Shown here piece after piece: positions 1-7,077 of a stretch of 12,098 nt of DNA. The translations under genes were made by a program, and so were the position numbers. The number at the start of each line of letters is the position of its first letter. The stretch's first letter is position 1. The DNA lies in contig JBGPLH010000069.1 in NCBI GenBank assembly GCA_041486365.1, positions 1 to 12,098 on the forward strand. Direction: 5' to 3'. Source of the stretch: JBGPLH01 sp041486365 [NCBI: Thermodesulfobacteriota bacterium] (lineage in GTDB: Bacteria > JAUYMQ01). The notes beneath the pieces were generated by a model, which was not told the origin of the DNA, ran no database searches, and saw nothing but the letters and a program-made list of their open reading frames with translations.

Positions 1-483
1 CGCTTGATCGCGGCGCTGGCGGCGGCGGTGCCCGCGAACGGGAGGATCCTGGAGACGGGGACGGGCGTGGGGACCGGCTGCGCGTGGATCGTCCACGGCC
101 TTTCGAGCCGAACGGACGTCGAGGTGATCTCCGTCGAGATCGATCCCGACACAGCGGCCATCGCCGGGAAAGGCGAGTGGCCGCCCTTTGTGTCGCTTCG
201 CACGGGGGACGTGCTGGGCCTGTACGGGTCGATCGGAACCTTCGACTTGATCTTCGCCGATTCGCCGGGCGGGAAGTGGAACGGGCTCGATCAGACGATT
301 TCCGCGCTCAGGCCGGGCGGCGTCCTGCTGGTCGACGACATGGACCCGCCCTCCTGGATGAACGACGAGCACCGGGAGAAGACCGGCGCGGTTCGCGAGA
401 CCCTGCTCTCCCATCCTGATCTGTTCGCGACGGAGCTGGCCGAGTCGAGCGGGATGATCGTGGCGGTGAGGCGGAGGGCGTGA
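1..483 (+). CDS. SAM-dependent methyltransferase (O-methyltransferase-like), 5' truncated by window edge
   Basis: The reading frame is open from the first base and no ribosome site precedes the TTG at position 4, so the true start probably lies upstream and this is a partial gene. The visible 160 residues form a Rossmann-type class I methyltransferase fold. A glycine-rich SAM loop (LETGTGVGT, about residues 16-24 counted from the TTG) is followed by an acidic strand end (VEIDP, about 44-48) and a FDLIFAD strand (about 80-86). Next come LRPGGVLLVDDM, typical of the O-methyltransferase/Methyltransf_24 type, and a short C-terminal strand. The substrate cannot be told. The gene ends in TGA only 9 nt before the convergent stop of the GST gene, so no separate terminator fits between them. 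Fold assignment is fairly secure; the O-methyl call is a family guess. Confidence 0.8.
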   Translation, partial: RLIAALAAAVPANGRILETGTGVGTGCAWIVHGLSSRTDVEVISVEIDPDTAAIAGKGEWPPFVSLRTGDVLGLYGSIGTFDLIFADSPGGKWNGLDQTISALRPGGVLLVDDMDPPSWMNDEHREKTGAVRETLLSHPDLFATELAESSGMIVAVRRRA

Positions 484-492
484 GCGACCGGC

Positions 493-1098
493 TCACCCCT
501 GCGTGATCGGCACGTGCCCCGGCTGCGCCTTCACCCGCGCGAGCCAGGCCTGCACCGCCGGGAAGCGCGAGAGATCGAATCCACCCTCGTCCGCCACGTG
601 GGTGTAGGCGTAGAGCGCGATGTCGGCGATCGAGTAGCGCTCGCCCACGAAGTACTTCCGCGTCGCCAGGTGCCCCTCCATCACCCCCAGCGCGTCGTAG
701 CCGAGCTTCTGCTTCTGCGGGAGCTGCCGTTTCCTCTCCTCGTCCAGCCCGAAGACGTGCAGCCAGGCCCGCGCCACGGCGATGAAGGGCTCGTGGCTGT
801 ACTGCTCGAAGAACATCCACTGTATCACCTGCGCGCGCTCGATCCGGTCCGTCGGGAAGAACGGCGTGCCGTCGGCGAAGTAGTACATGATGGCGTTCGA
901 CTCGAAGAGGAACGTGCCGTCCTCGAGCTGGATCGTCGGGATGCGGCCGTTCGGGTTCTTCTTCAGGAACTCCGGCGTGCGCGTCGCGCCCTTCGTGATG
1001 TCCATCTCGATCCGCTCGAAGGGGATGCCGAGCTGCGTGAGCAAGAGGCGCACCTTGTAGCCATTGCCGGATTCGAGGAAGTCGTAGAGGCGGAGCAT
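493..1098 (-). CDS. Glutathione S-transferase family protein
   Basis: This 201-residue cytosolic protein has the normal length and two-domain layout of a bacterial GST. The N-terminal thioredoxin-like domain (about 1-77) shows the SGNGYKVRLLL helix start, with Ser10 as a possible thiol-activating residue. It also has NPNGRIPTI with the cis-proline Pro54 and the glutathione-binding Glu66-Ser67 pair (FESNAI). The C-terminal helical domain contains YSIADIALYAYTHVADEGGFDL, close to the conserved N-capping box, and FPAVQAWLARV. GSTs conjugate glutathione to electrophiles or reduce/isomerise substrates; no specific substrate can be read here. The ATG is preceded by a GAGGAG ribosome site about 5 nt upstream. 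The gene lies 94 bp downstream of the hydrolase-cyclase on the same strand, with a palindromic repeat between them, so co-transcription is possible but interrupted by a potential hairpin. Confidence 0.92.
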   Translation of the reverse strand: MLRLYDFLESGNGYKVRLLLTQLGIPFERIEMDITKGATRTPEFLKKNPNGRIPTIQLEDGTFLFESNAIMYYFADGTPFFPTDRIERAQVIQWMFFEQYSHEPFIAVARAWLHVFGLDEERKRQLPQKQKLGYDALGVMEGHLATRKYFVGERYSIADIALYAYTHVADEGGFDLSRFPAVQAWLARVKAQPGHVPITQG

Positions 1099-1124
1099 GG
1101 GTCTCCTCGGGTGTGTTTCGGATG

Positions 1125-1175
1125 GGGAGGGCGAGGCTCCCGCCGAGCCGGGCTTGCCAGGATGCTCGCCCTCCC
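1125..1175. repeat. Palindromic dispersed repeat, copy 1 (between cyclase and GST genes)
   Basis: The arms GGGAGGGCGAG (1125-1135) and CTCGCCCTCCC (1165-1175) are perfect 11-bp inverted repeats. The interior continues as an imperfect palindrome around GCCGAGCCGGGCTTG, so nearly the whole 51 bp can fold as one hairpin. The same core occurs at 2539-2626 and 3392-3436. It lies in the 94-bp gap after the cyclase stop and ends 26 bp upstream of the GST start, so in RNA it could act as a processing or stabilising hairpin or attenuate readthrough. There is no T-tract, so a simple intrinsic terminator is unlikely. Confidence 0.8.
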
Positions 1176-1192
1176 GAACCGCCGCCCGGCTC

Positions 1193-2518
1193 CTAGCCTT
1201 CGACCGCGAACAGCCGCCACTCGCCCGGCACGCCCTTGAGCTTGTGGGCGCCGCGATCGGCGAAGGTGAAGTCTGACCCGACCACCAGATCCTTTACAGT
1301 GCCCGAGACGAGCACCTCGCCGGCCCCCGCAGCGGCGGACACCCGGGCGCCGATGTGGACCGCAATGCCGCCGATCTTGTCGCCGATCACCTCGCACTCG
1401 CCCGTGTGCACGCCCGCGCGGACCTCGAGACCCGCCTCCTTCACCGCGTCCCGGATGGCGCGCGCGCAACGGATCGCGGCCGCCGGCGAATCGAAACGCG
1501 CGAGGAAGCCGTCGCCCGCCGTGTCGACCTCGCGGCCGCCGAAGCGCGACAGCTCCCGCCGCACGATCGCGTGGTGCCGATCGAGCAGATCGCGCCAGCG
1601 CCGGTCGCCGAGCTCCGCGGCCCGTTTCGTGGAATCCACAATGTCGGTGAAAAGCACCGTGGCCAGCACGCGATCGGGTTGCGCCCCCGTCCGCCGCCCC
1701 GTGAGGAACTCCTCCATCTCGTCGCCGATCGCGTCCACGTCGCCGGCGAAGGGGAGGTGGTTGTCGCCGGGCATTTCCACGAGCCTGGCCCCGGGAATTC
1801 GCTCGGCCATGTATCGGGCATGAGCAACGCCAATCACCCGCTCGTCCGTGCGATGCAGGATGAGCGTCGGCACGCGGACCTTCGCCAGCTCGTCCCGTAC
1901 GTCGATCTCAGCGACCGCCGCCATGACCGCGCGCGCCATCGCGCGGCTCGCGCCCGTGCGCTGGAATTTCCCCCACATGTGCAGGAACGCCTCGTCGTTC
2001 TGCGAGCCGGGGGCGAACATGCCCGCCAGCGTCCCCTCGCCCCAGCTCTCGTCGATGGCGGCGAGGAGCATCTCGAGCAGCTCGGGCGAGCCCCCGATCG
2101 GGTAGTCCGGCGCTTCTCCGAATCGCGCGGTGGTGCCGTAGAGGACGAGGGAGATCGTGCGTTCCGGATGGCGGGCAGCGAAGTAGATGCTGGTGGGCCC
2201 CCCCTCGGAAATGCCCCAGAGCGCCGCGCGCTCGGATCCGGCCGCGGCCATGACGGCCATGAGATCCTCCACGCGCTGATCGAGGGAGGGGACCTCCTGC
2301 ACCGGGTCCGAGAGGCCTGTGCCGCGCTTGTCGTACATGATGAGCCGCGAGAAGGACGCCAGCCGGTTCAGCAGGCGCGGAAAGGCGGGCATCTCCCAGT
2401 AGAACTCGACGTTCGAGACGAAACCAGGGATGAACACCAGATCGAAAGGTCCCTCGCCCACCACCTGGTAGGCGATGTGCACGCCGCCGCTCTTCGCGTA
2501 ACGGGTCTTCGGGGGCAT
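1193..2518 (-). CDS. Alpha/beta hydrolase fused to class III adenylate/guanylate cyclase domain
   Basis: The protein has 441 residues. The N-terminal alpha/beta-hydrolase domain (about 1-275) has a GISEGG nucleophile elbow (Ser104), Asp225 (HRTDE) and His254 (GDNH), a complete triad. The C-terminal class III cyclase domain (about 283-440) has FTDIVDST (metal-binding Asp292), TAGDG (second metal Asp336) and VHIGAR with Arg392. The usual transition-state Asn is replaced by His388. It should make cAMP or cGMP if active; the hydrolase half may sense or cleave a small ester. No membrane segment is seen. The frame stays open upstream to 2881, but that extension overlaps lhr and translates the repeat. 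The ATG at 2518 is preceded by GAAAGGA at good spacing and begins the conserved hydrolase sequence, so it was chosen. It is divergent from lhr. Confidence 0.9.
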   Translation of the reverse strand: MPPKTRYAKSGGVHIAYQVVGEGPFDLVFIPGFVSNVEFYWEMPAFPRLLNRLASFSRLIMYDKRGTGLSDPVQEVPSLDQRVEDLMAVMAAAGSERAALWGISEGGPTSIYFAARHPERTISLVLYGTTARFGEAPDYPIGGSPELLEMLLAAIDESWGEGTLAGMFAPGSQNDEAFLHMWGKFQRTGASRAMARAVMAAVAEIDVRDELAKVRVPTLILHRTDERVIGVAHARYMAERIPGARLVEMPGDNHLPFAGDVDAIGDEMEEFLTGRRTGAQPDRVLATVLFTDIVDSTKRAAELGDRRWRDLLDRHHAIVRRELSRFGGREVDTAGDGFLARFDSPAAAIRCARAIRDAVKEAGLEVRAGVHTGECEVIGDKIGGIAVHIGARVSAAAGAGEVLVSGTVKDLVVGSDFTFADRGAHKLKGVPGEWRLFAVEG

Positions 2519-2538
2519 AAAGTCCTTTCGTGAAGCGT

Positions 2539-2626
2539 GGGGGGGCGAGGCGTGTTCCTGAAGTCGGCTCGCGCCTGGCGCGAAATCTCCGGCCGAGCCG
2601 GGCTCGGCAGGAGCCTCGCCCTCCCC
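2539..2626. repeat. Palindromic dispersed repeat, copy 2 (cyclase leader)
   Basis: The outer arms GGGGGGGCGAGG (2539-2550) and CCTCGCCCTCCCC (2614-2626) pair with one mismatch. Inside, an exact small palindrome CCGAGCCGGGCTCGG lies near 2593-2607. The right half reads, on the minus strand, as GGGGAGGGCGAGGCTCCTGC, which appears to be the least degenerate form of the unit also found at 1125-1175 and 3392-3436. It sits in the 220-bp divergent region, between the predicted promoter and the ribosome site of the hydrolase-cyclase gene, and would be transcribed in its 5' leader. Confidence 0.75.
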
Positions 2627-2652
2627 AATCCGGATATCCCTCCAGGTCGGGA

Positions 2653-2658
2653 ATTGTA
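2653..2658 (-). promoter_or_regulatory. Candidate -10 element for hydrolase-cyclase gene
   Basis: On the minus strand this reads TACAAT, five of six matches to TATAAT, in a locally AT-richer patch of an otherwise very GC-rich region. No good -35 box is found at 16-18 bp; TTACCC with a 19-bp spacer is the best. If used, transcription would begin near 2646 and give a leader of about 125 nt that contains repeat copy 2. Confidence 0.4.
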
Positions 2659-2725
2659 GATCATCCCGGGCCACGACGGGTAATGGGGCGGTACTGCCGC
2701 CGCTGCGGCCGTCGCGCCGAGGTGC

Positions 2726-2731
2726 TAGGCT
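2726..2731 (+). promoter_or_regulatory. Possible -10 element for a leaderless lhr transcript
   Basis: TAGGCT lies 7 bp upstream of the lhr ATG, the normal distance from a -10 box to the transcription start, so the transcript would start at or next to the ATG. There is no convincing Shine-Dalgarno sequence in the 15 nt before the ATG. The match to TATAAT is only three of six and no -35 is evident, so this is tentative. Confidence 0.3.
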
Positions 2732-2738
2732 GGCGCCC

Positions 2739-5700
2739 ATGCACGACACCCCCTTCCATCCCCTCGTCGCCCGCTGGTTCGCGCGAACGTTCGCTGCGCC
2801 GACCGACGTCCAGCGCCATGGCTGGCGCGCGATCGCTTCCGGCGAGGATGCGCTGATCGCCGCCCCCACGGGCTCGGGCAAGACGCTCGCCGCGTTCCTC
2901 TGGGCGATCGACCGCCTTGTTCGCGAGGCCGAGACGGGGCGGCTCGAGGACCGGATCCACGTCGTCTACGTCTCGCCGCTCAAGGCCCTCGGAAACGACA
3001 TCGAGAAGAACCTGCGCGTCCCCCTCGCCGGGATCCGTGCGCTGGCCGTGGAAGCCGGGATCGATCTCCCCGAGATCCGCGTCGCCGTTCGCACGGGTGA
3101 TACACCCGCCCGCGAGCGGGAACTTCAGGCGCGCCGCCCGCCGCACATCCTGATCACCACGCCCGAGTCGCTCTACATCCTGCTCACCGCCGGGCGCAGC
3201 CGCGCCGCGCTGCGGGAAGCCGCGACGGTCATCGTCGACGAGATCCACGCCGTCGCGCCCGATAAGCGCGGCACTCATCTTGCGCTCTCGCTCGAGCGAC
3301 TGGACGCCCTGGCGGGTAAGCCGCTCCAGCGGATCGGCCTCTCGGCGACGCAGAAGCCCGTCGAGGAGGTCGCGCGGCTGCTCGTGGGCGCGGGGAGGGT
3401 CGATGCGCCCGGCTCGCCCGGAGGCTCGCCCTCCCCGCCGACGAGCCGCCCCCGGTACGGCGCTCTTGCCTGCGCGATCGTGGACGCGGGGCATCGCCGC
3501 GAGATCGAGCTGTCGGTCGAGACGCCCGACATGGAGCTGGGCCCGATGGCGAGCCGTGAGCTGCGTGAGGCCATTCACGATCGGATCGCCAAGCTCGTGC
3601 GCGCCCATCGCACCACGATCGTCTTCACGCACACGCGCCGCATGGTCGAACGCGTGGCGCACGCGCTGGGCGAGCGGATCGGGCGGGAACGCGTCGCGGC
3701 GCACCACGGCGCCCTCTCGCGGGAGACGCGGCTGGCCGCGGAGGAGGGGCTGAAGAGCGGAGCGATCCCCGTGATCGTGGCCACGGCGTCGCTGGAGCTG
3801 GGGATCGACGTCGGCCACGTGGATCTCGTCTGCCACCTTGGCGCGCCGCGGTCGCTGGCGTCGCTCCTCCAGCGCGTCGGGCGCTCCGGTCACTTCCTCG
3901 GCGCGGTGCCGAAAGGAATCCTCTTCCCGCTGACGCTGGACGATCTCCTACAGTCGGCCGCGGCCGTGCGCGCGGTCCGGGCGGGTGAGCTAGACCGGCT
4001 CTCGGTCCCCGAGAACGCCCTGGACGTCCTCGCCCAGCAGATCGTGGCGATCGTGGCGGCGGGCGAGATCGGGGTCGAGGATCTCTGGCGCCTCGTCCGT
4101 CGGGCATGGCCCTTCCGGAACCTCCCGCGACAGGACTTCGACGCGGTGATCGAGATGCTCTCCGAAGGCGTGTCGACGCGGCGTGGGCGCCGCTCGGCCC
4201 ATCTGCATCACGACCGCGTGCACGGAATTCTTCGCCCGCGCCGCGGGGCGCGGCTTGCCGCGATCACGAGCGGCGGCGCGATTCCCGACACGGCCGACTA
4301 CGACGTGGTGGAGGACCCGGCGGGGACCCTGGTCGGCAAGGTGAACGAGGACTTCGCCGTCGAGAGCATGCAGGGCGACGTGTTCCTGCTGGGCAACCGC
4401 TCCTGGCGAATACGGCGCGTGGAGGCGGGGAAGGTGCGCGTCGTGGACGCCGCAGGCGCCCCGTCGACGATCCCCTTCTGGCTCGGCGAGGCACCCGCGC
4501 GGACGGCGGAGCTGTCGGCGGCCGTGGCGGATCTGCGCCATGAGCTGGCCGGGCGCTGCCGGGACGCGGAGTCTGCTGCCACCTGGCTCGTCATGGCGTG
4601 CGGCGTGGACCGCGGAGGCGCCGAGCAGATCGTTCGCTACGTGGCCGACACGCTGGCCGTCCTCGGAGCCGTGCCGACGCTCGACACCGTGATCGCGGAG
4701 CGATTCTTCGACGAGGCGGGCGGGATGCAGCTCGTGCTCCACGCCCCCTTCGGCGGGCGCGTGAACCGCGCGCTGGGGCTCCTCCTGCGCAAGCGCTTCT
4801 GCGTGGGGTTCGACTTCGAGCTCCAGGCCGCGGCGACGGACGATGGGATCGTGCTCTCGCTGGGCGAGCAGCACTCCTTCCCGCTGGACGGCGTGTTCGG
4901 GATGCTCCGGGTCGGCGGCTTCGAGGCCGATCTGCTCCAGGCGGTGCTCGTCGCGCCGATGTTCACGAACCGCTGGCGCTGGAACGTGACGCGCGCGCTG
5001 GCGCTGCTCAGGCACTCCGGCGGACGCCGGGTGCCGATGCCGATCCAGCGGATGCGCGCGGAGGATCTCCTGGCGGCCGTGTTCCCGGCCCAGCTCGCCT
5101 GCCAGGACAACAACCCGGGTCGCGCCATCGAGCCGCCCGATCACCCGCTCGTGAACGAGACGATCGCGAACTGCCTCCACGAGGCGATGGACTCGGACGG
5201 CCTGCGTGCCGTGCTCGAGGGCATTGCCCGAGGCACGATCCGCGCGCTCGCCGTCGAGACGCCCGCGCCTTCGCCCATGTCCCACGAGATCCTGAACGCG
5301 AATCCCTACGCCTTCCTCGACGACGCCCCGCTGGAGGAGCGGCGGGCTCGCGCCGTTTCACTTCGGCGCGTCGATCCGGATCTCGCCTCCGGCATCGGTG
5401 CCCTCGATCCGGAGGCGATCGAGGAGGTCCGCGCCCAGGCCTGGCCCGACGTGCGCGACGCCGATGAGGCGCAGGACGCCCTCCACACGCTCGGGATCCT
5501 CCCCGAGTCGGAAGCCGCTCCCTGGCGGGAGCATCTGGAAGCTCTCCTCGCGACCGGCCGCGCCACGCGGGTCCGGCTCGCGGAAGGAACGCCCGCGGCC
5601 TTCGTCGCCGCCGAGCGGATCGCGCTCGTGCGCGCCGCGTTCCCGCAAGCGTGCTTCGATCCACCGATCGTGTCGCCACCCTCGCTTCGCGGGCAGGAGA

Positions 5701-7067
5701 TCGACGGGGAGCAGGCGGTGGTCGCCATCGTGCGGGGCTGGATGGAATCGATCGGGCCCACGGACGCCGCGGATCTCGCCGCGCGCCTGTCAATCCCGGA
5801 TTCGCGTGTGAAGATCGCGCTCGCGTGGCTGGAAGGGGAGGGCGTCGTCCTTCGGGGCCGCTACAGGGCCGGCGCCAGGGATGAGGAGTGGTGCGACCGC
5901 AGGCTTCTCGCGCGCATCCACCGGATGACGCTCGGGCGGCTGCGCCGGGAGATCGAGGCGGTCTCCGCGGCCGACTTCATGCGTTTCCTGTTCCGCTGGC
6001 AGCACGTGCAACCGGGCCGGGAGCTCCACGGCCGCGACGGTGTTCGGGCGGTGATCGCCCAGCTCGAGGGGATCGAGCTTCCGGGTCCCGCCTGGGAGCG
6101 CGACGTGCTCCCCGCGCGCATTGCGCAGTACGACCCGCGGGATCTCGAGCAGCTCTGCCTCGCAGGCGAGGTGGCCTGGGGACGGCTCGCCGTGGCGCGG
6201 CCCTCGGAGGACGACGAACCCCCCGCGGTCGCATCGCGCCGCCGGCAGGCGCCCACCCGGTCGGCCCCCCTCGCGTTTGCCCTGCGCGAGGACCTGCCGT
6301 CGCTCCTCGAGCCGCTTCCGGCCGATCGGAGCTTCCTACGGGATCTGTCCCCCGTCGCGCGCGACACTTTCGCGCATCTCGATACGCGCGGCGCGTCCTT
6401 CCTCGCCGACGTCGCGCGGGCGCTGCGGAAACTTCCGGGAGAGGTGGAGGAGGCGCTCTGGGAGCTCGTGGCCTCGGGGCTTGTCACGGGAGACGGGATC
6501 GCGGGGCTCAGGACGCTGCTCCTGCCCGAGGAGAAGCGCGCCCCCCGGAAGGCGCATCTTCGAGCGCTTCCCGGGCGCGTCACACGCCGCACCATGCCGA
6601 TCGGCCGCTGGTCGCTCTTGCGGGCCGAGCCGCAGGCGGCGCTTGCGCCTGCGGAAGCGGCGGACGCGGCGGCACGCAGGCTGCTCACGCGCACCGGCGT
6701 GGTGTTTCGCGAGCTTTCCCTGCGCGAGCGGCGCGCGCCGTCCTGGCGGTCGCTGCTCCAGGCGCTCCGGCGCATGGAGGCCCGCGGCGAAATTCGCGGC
6801 GGCCGCTTCGTCGACGGTTTCGCCGGCGAGCAGTTCGCCCTGCCCGAGGCGATCGAGGCGCTGCGGGCGGTGCGGAAACAGAAGGAAGGGGAGGAGCTGA
6901 TCCTCGTTGCGGCGGCCGACCCGCTGAACTTCGTCGGCCTGGTGACTCCCGGCTCCCGCGTCTCCCCCTTCTCGGGCCAGGTCATCGCTTACCGCGACGG
7001 CGTCCCCGTGCAGGTCGGGGATCTCGGCGCGGTGCGGAGCCGGTTGCAGCCGCAGAGCGTCAACTAG
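2739..7067 (+). CDS. lhr: Full-length Lhr-family ATP-dependent DNA helicase
   Basis: This 1442-residue superfamily 2 helicase has the full-length Lhr size, unlike the roughly 800-residue ligase-associated form. The motor shows, in order: Q-motif region VQRHGW (Gln25), Walker A APTGSGKT (42-49), TTPES (140-144), DEIH (167-170), SAT (202-204), TIVFTHTR (293-300), HHGALSRE (322-329), ATASLELGIDVG (348-359) and QRVGRSGH (378-385). After about residue 400 come the Lhr winged-helix/beta-sheet core and the long Lhr C-terminal region, intact to the stop. Lhr proteins are 3'-5' DNA translocases and RNA:DNA unwinding enzymes linked to DNA repair. Residues about 218-233 come from a palindromic repeat and make a Gly/Ser/Pro-rich loop absent from typical relatives. 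The gene is monocistronic in appearance: divergent from the cyclase upstream, convergent with the GT-C gene, whose stop is 10 bp away. Confidence 0.95.
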   Translation: MHDTPFHPLVARWFARTFAAPTDVQRHGWRAIASGEDALIAAPTGSGKTLAAFLWAIDRLVREAETGRLEDRIHVVYVSPLKALGNDIEKNLRVPLAGIRALAVEAGIDLPEIRVAVRTGDTPARERELQARRPPHILITTPESLYILLTAGRSRAALREAATVIVDEIHAVAPDKRGTHLALSLERLDALAGKPLQRIGLSATQKPVEEVARLLVGAGRVDAPGSPGGSPSPPTSRPRYGALACAIVDAGHRREIELSVETPDMELGPMASRELREAIHDRIAKLVRAHRTTIVFTHTRRMVERVAHALGERIGRERVAAHHGALSRETRLAAEEGLKSGAIPVIVATASLELGIDVGHVDLVCHLGAPRSLASLLQRVGRSGHFLGAVPKGILFPLTLDDLLQSAAAVRAVRAGELDRLSVPENALDVLAQQIVAIVAAGEIGVEDLWRLVRRAWPFRNLPRQDFDAVIEMLSEGVSTRRGRRSAHLHHDRVHGILRPRRGARLAAITSGGAIPDTADYDVVEDPAGTLVGKVNEDFAVESMQGDVFLLGNRSWRIRRVEAGKVRVVDAAGAPSTIPFWLGEAPARTAELSAAVADLRHELAGRCRDAESAATWLVMACGVDRGGAEQIVRYVADTLAVLGAVPTLDTVIAERFFDEAGGMQLVLHAPFGGRVNRALGLLLRKRFCVGFDFELQAAATDDGIVLSLGEQHSFPLDGVFGMLRVGGFEADLLQAVLVAPMFTNRWRWNVTRALALLRHSGGRRVPMPIQRMRAEDLLAAVFPAQLACQDNNPGRAIEPPDHPLVNETIANCLHEAMDSDGLRAVLEGIARGTIRALAVETPAPSPMSHEILNANPYAFLDDAPLEERRARAVSLRRVDPDLASGIGALDPEAIEEVRAQAWPDVRDADEAQDALHTLGILPESEAAPWREHLEALLATGRATRVRLAEGTPAAFVAAERIALVRAAFPQACFDPPIVSPPSLRGQEIDGEQAVVAIVRGWMESIGPTDAADLAARLSIPDSRVKIALAWLEGEGVVLRGRYRAGARDEEWCDRRLLARIHRMTLGRLRREIEAVSAADFMRFLFRWQHVQPGRELHGRDGVRAVIAQLEGIELPGPAWERDVLPARIAQYDPRDLEQLCLAGEVAWGRLAVARPSEDDEPPAVASRRRQAPTRSAPLAFALREDLPSLLEPLPADRSFLRDLSPVARDTFAHLDTRGASFLADVARALRKLPGEVEEALWELVASGLVTGDGIAGLRTLLLPEEKRAPRKAHLRALPGRVTRRTMPIGRWSLLRAEPQAALAPAEAADAAARRLLTRTGVVFRELSLRERRAPSWRSLLQALRRMEARGEIRGGRFVDGFAGEQFALPEAIEALRAVRKQKEGEELILVAAADPLNFVGLVTPGSRVSPFSGQVIAYRDGVPVQVGDLGAVRSRLQPQSVN
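3392..3436. repeat. Palindromic dispersed repeat, copy 3 (inside lhr)
   Basis: The arms GGGGAGGG (3392-3399) and CCCTCCCC (3429-3436) enclose GCCCGGCTCGCCCGGAGGCT, a variant of the core seen at 1125-1175 and 2539-2626. It keeps the lhr frame open and encodes roughly residues 218-233, including PGSPGGSPSPP. This region falls between helicase motif III and motif IV, just before the conserved-looking IVDAGHRREIEL strand, where extra residues form a surface loop. Confidence 0.7.
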
Positions 7068-7077
7068 CGCACGACCC

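Noticed and set aside
2519-2881. N-terminal extension of the hydrolase-cyclase frame
   Set aside because: It would overlap the lhr start, read through the palindromic repeat, and ignore the good ribosome site before the ATG at 2518.
1125-3436. CRISPR array made of the three repeats
   Set aside because: Copies are over 700 bp apart, unequal in length, palindromic throughout and partly coding; there are no regular spacers and no cas genes.
3990-5285. Long minus-strand open frame (431 codons) opposite lhr, plus similar ones at 2661-3893 and 5861-6985
   Set aside because: These are antisense to a helicase with motifs and length fully conserved on the plus strand. Their translations are Arg/His/Gly-rich without any fold, as expected in GC-rich DNA.
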